Below are positions 21,745-29,324 of a DNA stretch of 64,000 nt, in pieces. The position numbers and the translations under genes were made by a program. The notes under the pieces were generated by a model. That model searched no databases. It saw nothing but the letters and a program-made list of their open reading frames with translations, and was not told the DNA's origin. Within the stretch, counting starts at the first letter, position 1; each line of letters begins with the position of its first letter. The stretch comes from Tistrella mobilis. GTDB taxonomy: Bacteria > Pseudomonadota > Alphaproteobacteria > Tistrellales > Tistrellaceae. The stretch is taken from the NCBI RefSeq assembly GCF_041468085.1, contig NZ_CP121017.1, positions 1,467,501 to 1,531,500 of the forward strand, in the 5' to 3' direction.

Positions 21745-22497
21745 TCAGATCGCCAGATATTCGTTCCGCAGTTCGACATCGTCGAGCACGGCCTGCGCCG
21801 TGCCGTCGAAGACGATTTCGCCCATATGCAGGATCAGCGCGCGGTTGGCGAGCTGAAGGGCTGCGACGGCGTTCTGTTCGACGATGATGGTGGTGATGCC
21901 CATCTGCTTGATCTCGGCGACGATGCGCTCGATCTCTTCCACGATCACCGGCGCCAGCCCCTCATAGGGTTCGTCCAGCAGCAGAAGCTTCAGGTCGCGG
22001 GCAAGGGCGCGCGCCACGGCCAGCATCTGCTGCTCGCCGCCCGACAGCGTCACGCCTTCCTGGTGGCGCCGCTCGGCCAGCCGCGGAAAGCGTTCATAGA
22101 TCCGCTCCAGCGGCCAGCCCTTGGGCTCGGCGATCTGGGCCAGTTGCAGGTTCTCTTCCACCGTCAGGCCGGGGATGATGCGGCGGTCTTCCTGCACCAG
22201 CTGGACACCGTGCTTCGCGGCCTCGAAATCGCGCATCTTGTGCAGGGGCGCGCCGTTCAGCCAGATCTCGCCGCTCTTCAGTTCCGGGTCGGTGGCACGG
22301 GCGAGGGTGCGGAGCGTCGAGGTCTTGCCGGCGCCGTTGCGGCCAAGAAGGGCGACGACGTCGCCCTCGGCCATGTCGAAGCTGACCCCCTGGACGATGT
22401 AGCTTTCGCCGTAATAGGCATGGATGTTGCGCACGCTGAAATAGGGGGCCTTGGCGGCGGCGTTGGCCGGTGCGGCGGAAGGCATCGCGTTCATCAA
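21745..22497 (-). CDS. livF: Branched-chain amino acid ABC transporter ATP-binding protein LivF
   Basis: One of two ATPases of a Liv/HAAT-type importer. The 250-residue protein has Walker A GRNGAGKT, Q-loop QEDRRI, signature LSGGEQQ, Walker B LLLLDEP and a switch His replaced by Gln in IIVEQNA, which is typical of LivF. The Q-loop region (VQEDRRIIPGLTVEENL) also fits LivF. It is last in a five-gene minus-strand operon and overlaps livG by 4 bases. Confidence 0.94.
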   Translation of the reverse strand: MMNAMPSAAPANAAAKAPYFSVRNIHAYYGESYIVQGVSFDMAEGDVVALLGRNGAGKTSTLRTLARATDPELKSGEIWLNGAPLHKMRDFEAAKHGVQLVQEDRRIIPGLTVEENLQLAQIAEPKGWPLERIYERFPRLAERRHQEGVTLSGGEQQMLAVARALARDLKLLLLDEPYEGLAPVIVEEIERIVAEIKQMGITTIIVEQNAVAALQLANRALILHMGEIVFDGTAQAVLDDVELRNEYLAI

Positions 22498-23252
22498 TGA
22501 TTTCCTCCGAGATAGGCTTCACGCACCTTCGGATTGGCACGCACCTCGTCGGGTGCGCCGTCGGCGATGATCCGGCCCTGGGCCAGCACGGTGATCCGGT
22601 CGGCGAGCGAGAACACCACATGCATGTCGTGTTCGATGATCACCTTGGTCATGCCGCGCTCCTTGATCTTCTTCAGCAGGTCGATCGTGGAGTTGGTGTC
22701 GTGGCGCGACATGCCGGCGGTCGGCTCGTCCAGCAGCAGCAGGCGCGGGTGCTGGACCAGGGCCATGGCCAGCTCCAGCCGGCGTTTGTCGCCGCGTGAC
22801 AGGCTGCCGGCGGTGCGGTGCATATGCTCTTTCAGCCCGACATCGGTCAGCCAGTGTTCCGCCTCGTCGCGAATCTCCGTCTGGGCTCCGACCATCTGCA
22901 AGGGGTTGAGCCTGAACGAGCCGTCGCGCTTGGCGAAGGCCGGCACCATCACATTCTGCAAGAGGGTGAGATCGGGGAAGATCTCGGGCGTCTGAAAGAC
23001 GCGCGCGATGCCCATCTGGTTGATTTCATGCGGCTTCTTGCCGGTGATGACCTGGCCGTCGAACACCACCGCGCCCGAATCCGGCGGCAGCCGGCCGATG
23101 CAGACATTGAGCAGGGTGGATTTGCCGGCACCGTTGGGGCCGATGATGGCGTGGGTCGTGCCCTCCATGACCTGAAGGTCGATGTCCGACAGCGCCTTCA
23201 GGCCGCGGAAGTTCTTCTGCACATCGGCGACGTGGAGAACCGCATTATCCAT
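22494..23252 (-). CDS. livG: Branched-chain amino acid ABC transporter ATP-binding protein LivG
   Basis: Second ATPase of the importer. Walker A is GPNGAGKST, Walker B LLLLDEP, and the switch His is in VIIEHDMHVVF. The signature motif reads LSRGDKRRLELA rather than the usual LSYGQQRRLEIA. I place the start at 23252 because AGGAG ends 9 bases before this ATG; another in-frame ATG at 23261 directly abuts the AGGAG and is less likely. It overlaps livF. Confidence 0.93.
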   Translation of the reverse strand: MDNAVLHVADVQKNFRGLKALSDIDLQVMEGTTHAIIGPNGAGKSTLLNVCIGRLPPDSGAVVFDGQVITGKKPHEINQMGIARVFQTPEIFPDLTLLQNVMVPAFAKRDGSFRLNPLQMVGAQTEIRDEAEHWLTDVGLKEHMHRTAGSLSRGDKRRLELAMALVQHPRLLLLDEPTAGMSRHDTNSTIDLLKKIKERGMTKVIIEHDMHVVFSLADRITVLAQGRIIADGAPDEVRANPKVREAYLGGNH

Positions 23253-23264
23253 GGCCGTCATCTC

Positions 23265-24416
23265 CTATTCCGCCTTGGCCGGGCGCAGGCCGCCCGTGGT
23301 CTGATCTGCCTTCGCAGGCTGCCGGCGCCGTGTCCAGGCCGCCCGGATCCGCCGGGCGCCTTCCATCAGCCCGCCGGGCAGGAAGATCACGATCACCAGG
23401 AAGATCAGGCCGAGCGTCAGGTGCCAGCCCTCACCCACGAAAGGCGAGACGATCGTCACCATGCCGTGCTGCAGCCCGTCGGGCAGGAAAGAGAAGGCAT
23501 CCTCCAGCTTGGCGTGGTGATAGGCGGAGAAGATGTTCTCGAAATACTTGATGACCGTCGCCCCGATCAGCGGGCCGAGCAGGGTGCCGGCACCACCCAG
23601 GATGGTCATCAGCACCACCTCGCCCGAGGCGGTCCACTGCATGCGCTCCGCCCCTGCCAGCGGGTCGGTCACCACCAGCAGTGCACCGGCGAGGCCCGCA
23701 TACATGCCCGAGATCACGAAGGCGGCCATGGTATAGGGTCGGGTGTTGAAGCCGGTATAGGCCATGCGGGTCTGGTTCGACTTGATCGCCCGCAGCATCA
23801 TGCCGAAGGGCGAATTGTCGATCCGGAGCGTCAGGAAGAAGCCCAGGATCAGCAACACCGCGCAGAAATAGAAGCCGCCGAAGCCGCTCATATCCATACC
23901 GAAGATGGTCGGCACCGGCAGGCCGACGGTCTGTTCCACCCCGAGCGCGGCATCGATGATCCGCGGGTCGTTCTGCGACAGCTGCAGGCCGGTTTCGCCG
24001 TTGGTGATCGGGGTGAGCACCGAATAGGCCAGGTTGTAGGACATCTGGGCGAAGGCGAGCGTCAGGATCGAGAAATAGATGCCGCTGCGGCGCAGGCTGA
24101 TGAAGCCGATCACCGCGGCGAAGATGCCTGAGACCAGCACGCCGAAGATCAGCGCCGGGATCGCACTCATGGTCAGCAGTTTGAACGACCACATGGCGGC
24201 ATAGGACCCGACGCCCAGAAAGGCGGCATGGCCGAAGGACAGATAGCCGGTCATGCCGAACAGGACGTTGAAGCCGATGGCCAGGATGCCGTAGATCGCG
24301 AACCGCTGGAGCAGATCGGGATAGGCGGCGCCGAAGGGCTGCATCCACAGCGGCATGGTCAGGATGACCAGGGTGAAGACGCCCATATAGATCAGGTCGT
24401 GGCGAAGCGTGCGCAT
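23265..24416 (-). CDS. livM: Branched-chain amino acid ABC transporter permease LivM
   Basis: Inner-membrane permease of 383 residues with about nine hydrophobic helices. Landmarks of the LivM family are [18 protein letters not shown], the EAA-like segment around [21 protein letters not shown], and [17 protein letters not shown] charged C-terminal tail follows. It lies between livH and livG with 1-bp and 12-bp gaps, consistent with co-translation. Confidence 0.93.
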   Translation of the reverse strand: MRTLRHDLIYMGVFTLVILTMPLWMQPFGAAYPDLLQRFAIYGILAIGFNVLFGMTGYLSFGHAAFLGVGSYAAMWSFKLLTMSAIPALIFGVLVSGIFAAVIGFISLRRSGIYFSILTLAFAQMSYNLAYSVLTPITNGETGLQLSQNDPRIIDAALGVEQTVGLPVPTIFGMDMSGFGGFYFCAVLLILGFFLTLRIDNSPFGMMLRAIKSNQTRMAYTGFNTRPYTMAAFVISGMYAGLAGALLVVTDPLAGAERMQWTASGEVVLMTILGGAGTLLGPLIGATVIKYFENIFSAYHHAKLEDAFSFLPDGLQHGMVTIVSPFVGEGWHLTLGLIFLVIVIFLPGGLMEGARRIRAAWTRRRQPAKADQTTGGLRPAKAE

Positions 24417-24417
24417 C

Positions 24418-25443
24418 TCAGTTCTCCATCACGCCCTTGCGGCCCATCAGCCCGCGCGGCCGGATCAGGAGCACGGCGACGGCGACGAGGTAGACGATCA
24501 CCTGGTCGATGCCGGGGATCACGGCCTTCACCTCGGTCATCGAGGCGAAGCTCTGCAGGATGCCGAGCAGGAAGCCGGCGGCGACCGCGCCGCTGATCGA
24601 TCCCATGCCGCCGACCACCACGACGACGAAGGAGAGCACCAGGAATTCCATGCCGATATGGTAGCTGGGCGGCACGATCGGCGTGTACATCACACCCGCC
24701 ATGCCGGCGACCGCGGCCGCGATCCCGAAGACCACGGTGAAACGGCGCTGGATGTTGATGCCCAGGAAGCCGACGGTCTGGCGGTCCTGCATGCCGGCAC
24801 GCACGACCATGCCGTAGGTGGTGAATTGCAGGAAGGCGATCACGCCTGCGATGATGACCGCTGCAAACCCCAGATAGACCAGCCGCCACCACGGATAGAT
24901 GACGCCGGCCCCGAGCCCGAGCCATTCACCGATATTGGCGCTGCCGGAAAAGGCCGGCGGGGCGGCCATCGAGATCGGGTTGGCGCCGAAGGCGGCCTTG
25001 ATCAGCTCCTGCAGCACGATGGCGAGGCCGAAGGTCACCAGGATCTGTTCGGCATGGGTGCGGCGGTAGAAATAGCGGATCAGCCCGCGTTCCATGGCCA
25101 CCCCCAGCAGCAGCATCACCGGTACGGCGACCAGGATCGACAGCGGCACCGAATACTGCAGCAGGAAGCCGCCGAAATCGCCAAGCCAGGCCTGAACCAG
25201 GGGCGTGCGGACCTCCATCGGGGATCCCCAGGGGGTCAACTTGGTGGGATCGACGGTCACGGTTTCCAGGCGCAGCAGCCCGTTCACGCTGACGGCGATG
25301 AAGGCGCCGATCATGAACAGGGCACCGTGGGCGAAATTCACCACGCCGAGCGTGCCGAAGACCAGGGTGAGGCCAAGGGCGATCAGCGCATAGGCGCCGC
25401 CCTTGTCCAGACCGTTGAGCAGTTGGAGAGCGAATGCGTCCAT
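24418..25443 (-). CDS. livH: Branched-chain amino acid ABC transporter permease LivH
   Basis: Partner permease of 341 residues. The N terminus ([37 protein letters not shown]) is the LivH signature. The C-terminal region has [21 protein letters not shown]. Eight or nine membrane helices are visible. It is separated from the binding-protein gene by 125 bp that contains two hairpins, the usual arrangement for unequal expression of binding protein and membrane parts. Confidence 0.93.
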   Translation of the reverse strand: MDAFALQLLNGLDKGGAYALIALGLTLVFGTLGVVNFAHGALFMIGAFIAVSVNGLLRLETVTVDPTKLTPWGSPMEVRTPLVQAWLGDFGGFLLQYSVPLSILVAVPVMLLLGVAMERGLIRYFYRRTHAEQILVTFGLAIVLQELIKAAFGANPISMAAPPAFSGSANIGEWLGLGAGVIYPWWRLVYLGFAAVIIAGVIAFLQFTTYGMVVRAGMQDRQTVGFLGINIQRRFTVVFGIAAAVAGMAGVMYTPIVPPSYHIGMEFLVLSFVVVVVGGMGSISGAVAAGFLLGILQSFASMTEVKAVIPGIDQVIVYLVAVAVLLIRPRGLMGRKGVMEN

Positions 25444-25492
25444 GGTTTTGTCCAGCCCCGCCTGCGCGGGCCGCTTCCAAGAGGGCAGGAAA

Positions 25493-25552
25493 TGCGCGCC
25501 TGGGTGACGCGCGCATATGAGGATGGGCCGGTCCCGTCGCCGGGGCCGGCCC
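25493..25552 (-). promoter_or_regulatory. Two hairpins between binding-protein gene and livH
   Basis: Inverted repeats ATGCGCG/CGCGCAT (about 25493-25517) and GGGCCGG/CCGGCCC (25525-25552, with a further inner CCCG/CGGG pairing). They lie in the 125-bp space downstream of the binding-protein gene on the minus strand. Such structures often stabilise the upstream message or attenuate read-through in liv operons. There is no T-run. Confidence 0.45.
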
Positions 25553-25568
25553 TGGATCCCTCATCGGG

Positions 25569-26909
25569 TCAGCAGCGGGAGTTGACCGGGCCGAGTTCGC
25601 CGCCGAACATCGCGGCGTCGTAGATCACGTCCTCGGTGGGCACCTGCTTGACGATGCGCATCAGGTCGAACTTGTCGGACGGGTTCTCCTTACCCTGCAC
25701 GACCAGCACCGGCTTGAAGCACTGGTGGTCGTCGGCACGGTAGAGGGTGGGGCCGTTGCCGAGCCCGTCGAACTGGAAGCCTTCCAGTGCCTTGACCACG
25801 CCTTCAGGGTTGAAGGTGCCGGCCATCTGGCAGGCATTGGCGTAGAGCAGGGCCTGCACATAGCAGGTCTGGGCGGCCTGCGACGGCGGCTGGCCATATT
25901 CCTGGCCGAAGGATTTGGTGAAGGCCCTGGTGCCTTCGTCCTCAAGCTTCCAGTCCCAGTTGGCGGTGCCGTAGATGCCCTTCACGGCATCGCCCGCACC
26001 CTGGGCCATCAGTTCCGAGAACAGCGGAACCACGATCTCGAAGCTCTTGCCGTTCACCTGCTTGTCGCGCATGCCGAACTGCACCGCCTGGGTCAGCGAG
26101 TTGATCATGTCGCCGCCATAGTGGTTGAGGATCAGCACATCCGCGCCCGAGCTCAGCACCGGGGTCAGATACTGCGAGAAATCCGCCGCACCGAGCGGGG
26201 TTCTGACGGTCGCGACCGTCTTCCAGCCCAGTTTCTCGGTGGCGGCCTTGATCGATTCTTCCTGGGTCCAGCCCCAGGTATAGTCGGCGGTCAGGTGATA
26301 GGCCTTGCGGTCCTTACCATAGGCCTCGCCCAGCACCGGCCCCAGCGCCTGACCCGACATATAGGCATTGAAGAAGTGCCGGAACCCGTTGCGGCGCTTG
26401 TCCTTGCCGGTGGTGTCGTTTGAATGGGTCAGGCCGGACATGAAGATCACGCCGGCGTCCTGGCAGAGCGACTGCACCGCCACGGCCACACCCGACGACG
26501 AGCCGCCGGTGATCATGATCGCGCCGTCACGCTCGATCATGCGGGTGGCCGAGGCGCGGGCCGCGTCGGATTTGGTCTGCGTGTCGCCGGTGACGAAGAC
26601 GACCTTCTTGCCCAGGATGCCGTTGCCCTTCAGCTGCGAGCCCTTGAACGTATTCAGCATGCCGCCGTCGCCCTCGCCGTTGAGGTGCTTGACGGCCAGC
26701 TGATAGGCGCGCAATTCGTCCGCTCCCTCGTCGGCATAGGGCCCCGTCTGGGGCACGTTGAAGCCGAGGGTCACGGTGCTGCCGGTCGGTGCGTTGCAGA
26801 AGTCCGCGGCTCTGGAGGCGCTGGTGAAGATGGTCGGTACGGCGAGCCCGGCACCGACAAGGGCACTGCTCCTCAGGAAGGCACGTCGGTTCATCCGAAC
26901 GATGCTCAT
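25569..26909 (-). CDS. ABC transporter substrate-binding protein (LivK-like), Tat signal
   Basis: Periplasmic type-I binding protein of 446 residues. The N terminus carries a twin-arginine signal (NRRAFLRSSALVGAGLAVP) ending near SRA, so it may be exported folded. The mature part shows LGFNVPQTGPYADEGADELRAYQLAVKHLN, IMITGGSSSGVAVAVQSLCQ, VIFMSGLTHSND and YHLTADYTWGWTQEESI, the urea/amide-type (HAAT) branch. GAGGAG stands 5 bases before the ATG at 26909. It is the first gene of the liv operon. The ligand cannot be told from sequence; amides, urea or short amino acids are possible. Confidence 0.9.
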   Translation of the reverse strand: MSIVRMNRRAFLRSSALVGAGLAVPTIFTSASRAADFCNAPTGSTVTLGFNVPQTGPYADEGADELRAYQLAVKHLNGEGDGGMLNTFKGSQLKGNGILGKKVVFVTGDTQTKSDAARASATRMIERDGAIMITGGSSSGVAVAVQSLCQDAGVIFMSGLTHSNDTTGKDKRRNGFRHFFNAYMSGQALGPVLGEAYGKDRKAYHLTADYTWGWTQEESIKAATEKLGWKTVATVRTPLGAADFSQYLTPVLSSGADVLILNHYGGDMINSLTQAVQFGMRDKQVNGKSFEIVVPLFSELMAQGAGDAVKGIYGTANWDWKLEDEGTRAFTKSFGQEYGQPPSQAAQTCYVQALLYANACQMAGTFNPEGVVKALEGFQFDGLGNGPTLYRADDHQCFKPVLVVQGKENPSDKFDLMRIVKQVPTEDVIYDAAMFGGELGPVNSRC

Positions 26910-27107
26910 TATGTCTCCTCCCGTATCTTGATCGCGCCGATCCGCGGGCCGGCGCGTCAGGCGTTCCCGCCTGGGCACCATCCTTCCCCCATTTGTCGCA
27001 TATTTCAATAAGTCATTGTTTTGATTATATAATTTTGTAAATATTTTGAGTCGATATGTCACCATTCTGTGATTAATTTACAAGAAGGCAGGCTGGGGGA
27101 GGGGGAT
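26910..27107. promoter_or_regulatory. AT-rich divergent promoter region
   Basis: This 198-bp space separates the minus-strand liv operon from the ScfR-type regulator. The stretch 26995-27085 is strikingly AT-rich for this genome, with TTTTGATTATATAATTTTG and TTGTAAATATTTTG, which offer -10-like TATAAT matches on both strands. The A/T-flanked TTGTAAA core is a reasonable operator candidate for the adjacent regulator. Assignment of exact promoters is not possible from sequence alone. Confidence 0.5.
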
Positions 27108-28574
27108 ATGTCACGCACGCTGACCGGCATGAAGATCCGGGCCCTGCGCAAGGAGGCGGGGTTGACGCAGGGCGCGCTTGCGCGTCGGGCCGGGATTTCT
27201 GCGGCCTATCTCAACCTGATAGAACATGATCGCCGGCCGGTGGCGGGGGAGCTGCTGGACCGGATCGCCCGCGGCATCGGTGTGCCCCGCGGCCTGCTCG
27301 ACGGCGGTGCCGAACGCCGGCTGGTCGACATGCTGAACGAGATCGCCGCCGATCCGGCGGTGTCCGATGGCGCGCCGCCCGCCGAAGCGGCCGAGGAACT
27401 GGTCGGTCGTGCGCCTGGCTGGGCGGCGCTGCTGCTGGGGGTCTACCGGGCCTGGCTGGATCAGCGCCAGGCGGTGCTGGCCATGGCCGACCGGCTGAAC
27501 CACGACCCTTTCCTGGGCGAAAGCGTTCACCGCATCCTGACCCGGGCGGCGGCGGTGTCGTCGGCGGCCGAAATCCTGGAGGGCGGTGATCTGGAAGAGG
27601 CCGACCGGGCGCGCTTCATGGCGATCGTCGCCTCCGACAGCCGCCGTCTGGCGGAAACCGCTCAGCGTCTGGCCGGGTTTTTCGACAGCGCCCATATGCG
27701 GGTCCGTTCCTCGACCGTGATGGAACATGTCGACACCTTCATCTATGAAACCGGCAACCATTTTCCGTTTCTCGAAGCCGCGGCCGAGAGCTTTCGCGCC
27801 GGGCTGACCCGGGGAGAAACGCCCGAAGCCGCCGCCGCCGCCCGGCTGGGGGTGGCGATGCCAGAGGATGATCCGCTGACGCCCGAGCGGCGGCGCTTCG
27901 GCCTGCTGCGCGATCTTGCCGCCGTGCTGGCAGGGGACGAGATCGAGGCCTTCGTCGCCGCCCATCCGGCACTCGGCACCGACGAGGCACGGGTTCTGGC
28001 CGCGGCGGCGCTGCAATCCTATATGGCCGCCGCCATCGTCATGCCCTATGACCGCTTCCTTGAGGCGGCCGAACGCCATCGCTACGACCTGGATCGGCTG
28101 GGCCGGATCTTCGGCGTGTCGTACGAACAGGCCGCCCACAGGGCGGCCACGCTCCGCCGGCCGGGTGCCGAGGGGGTGCGCTTCGCCTTCATGCGCTCCG
28201 ACAGTTCCGGCTATGTCACCAAGCGCATGTCGCTGCCACACCTGCCCTTGCCCCGGTACGGCAATGCCTGTCCGCTCTGGCCGATCTACGGCGCCTTCCA
28301 GACCCCGGGGGTGACGGCGCGGGCTTTCGGTGAACTGCCGTCGGGTGATGCCTTCCTGTTCTTCGCCCGTGCGGTCGAAAAGCGGCCGCCTGCGGCCGAC
28401 CGGCCCCGGCATCTGCTGTCGGTGATGCTGGCCGCCGCGGCGGCCGATGCCGACCGGCTGGTGCAGGGCGACGGCATCGACCGCACCACCGCGACCATAC
28501 CCCTCGGCACGGTCTGCCGGCTCTGTCCGCGCAACGGTTGCGACCATCGTCAGGAAGCCCCGTTGATCACATGA
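27108..28574 (+). CDS. ScfR/RamB-type XRE transcriptional regulator
   Basis: A 488-residue cytosolic regulator. An XRE-type helix-turn-helix fills residues 7-62 (LRKEAGLTQGALARRAGISAAYLNLIEHDRRPV). A divergent M78/IrrE-like middle region lies around 210-370, without an intact HEXXH. The C-terminal ScfR domain has SLPHLPLPRYGNACPLWPIYGAF and the Cys cluster VCRLCPRNGC. Family members (RamB, PrpR, MccR) control acetate, glyoxylate or propionate metabolism, and some bind acyl-CoA. The ATG at 27108 follows GGGGGAGGGGG; a start at 27069 is less likely. It is divergent from liv and upstream of a receiver and sensor kinase. Confidence 0.85.
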   Translation: MSRTLTGMKIRALRKEAGLTQGALARRAGISAAYLNLIEHDRRPVAGELLDRIARGIGVPRGLLDGGAERRLVDMLNEIAADPAVSDGAPPAEAAEELVGRAPGWAALLLGVYRAWLDQRQAVLAMADRLNHDPFLGESVHRILTRAAAVSSAAEILEGGDLEEADRARFMAIVASDSRRLAETAQRLAGFFDSAHMRVRSSTVMEHVDTFIYETGNHFPFLEAAAESFRAGLTRGETPEAAAAARLGVAMPEDDPLTPERRRFGLLRDLAAVLAGDEIEAFVAAHPALGTDEARVLAAAALQSYMAAAIVMPYDRFLEAAERHRYDLDRLGRIFGVSYEQAAHRAATLRRPGAEGVRFAFMRSDSSGYVTKRMSLPHLPLPRYGNACPLWPIYGAFQTPGVTARAFGELPSGDAFLFFARAVEKRPPAADRPRHLLSVMLAAAAADADRLVQGDGIDRTTATIPLGTVCRLCPRNGCDHRQEAPLIT

Positions 28575-28644
28575 TCCGGAAAACCCTTGGGGGCGGGTCG
28601 GCGATGGCTGTAGGCTGGAGAAAAAACCGGGGAGGATAGATGCC

Positions 28645-29016
28645 TTGTCAAGGGCGCGCATACTCATCGCTGAAGATGAGCCGAATATCGCGGAGTCGCT
28701 GAGCTTCATACTCTCGCGGGCAGGCTTCGAGGTCGACACCATCGCCAATGGCGCAGATGCGCTGGACCGGCTGCGACGACAACCGTTTCAGGCCCTGATT
28801 CTCGACGTCATGCTGCCGGGCATGAACGGTTTCGACGTGCTGCGGGCGATCCGGACCGATCGGGCGATCGGCCGGCTGCCGGTGATCGTGCTCACGGCCA
28901 AGGGGCAGGCGCATGACCGCGAGATGGCCGAACAGATCGGCGCCAGCGCCTTCATCGTGAAGCCGTTCTCCAACGCCCACATCGTGGAACGGGTCAGCCA
29001 CTTCGTCGGGGCCTGA
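28645..29016 (+). CDS. Single-domain response regulator (receiver only)
   Basis: A 123-residue CheY-like receiver. The acidic pair Glu10-Asp11, phospho-acceptor Asp54 in LILDVMLPGMNGFD, the Thr in VLTAKGQ and Lys in VKPFSN are all present, so it should be phosphorylatable. There is no output domain. The start is TTG at 28645, 9 bases after GGAGG; an ATG at 28640 is out of frame. It sits directly upstream of a symporter-histidine kinase and is probably its partner. Confidence 0.9.
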   Translation: MSRARILIAEDEPNIAESLSFILSRAGFEVDTIANGADALDRLRRQPFQALILDVMLPGMNGFDVLRAIRTDRAIGRLPVIVLTAKGQAHDREMAEQIGASAFIVKPFSNAHIVERVSHFVGA

Positions 29017-29035
29017 TTTACGGAAAGTCCGAGGC

Positions 29036-29320
29036 ATGGAGACCGATCCCGTCGAGGGCGGCGGGGGGCACGACCGGGGGCAGGGCGTCCGCGACCTGGC
29101 CGGGGTGCTGCCCTATGCCGCCATCCTGCTGCTGATGCCGCCGATCATCCTGATCTTCACGGCCCCGGTTCAGATCGCCGGCATTCCGCTGATCGTGGTC
29201 TATCTGTTCGGGGTCTGGGCGCTGATCGTGGCCGGCGCCTTCGTCGTGGCAGAGCGGCTGCGCCGGCAGGAGACGGCGACGGGCTCCCAAGCGCGGCGCA
29301 GACGGGCAGGGCGGGGGTGA
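29036..29320 (+). CDS. Small two-helix membrane protein upstream of the symporter-kinase
   Basis: A 94-residue protein with a polar Gly-rich N terminus, two hydrophobic helices (about 23-43 and 47-71) and a very basic C terminus (RLRRQ...RRRRAGRG). I do not have a firm family name. Small membrane proteins of this shape commonly precede SSS-family symporters. It lies 19 bases after the receiver gene and 4 bases before the symporter-kinase, so it is probably in one operon with both. Confidence 0.75.
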   Translation: METDPVEGGGGHDRGQGVRDLAGVLPYAAILLLMPPIILIFTAPVQIAGIPLIVVYLFGVWALIVAGAFVVAERLRRQETATGSQARRRRAGRG

Positions 29321-29324
29321 GCCG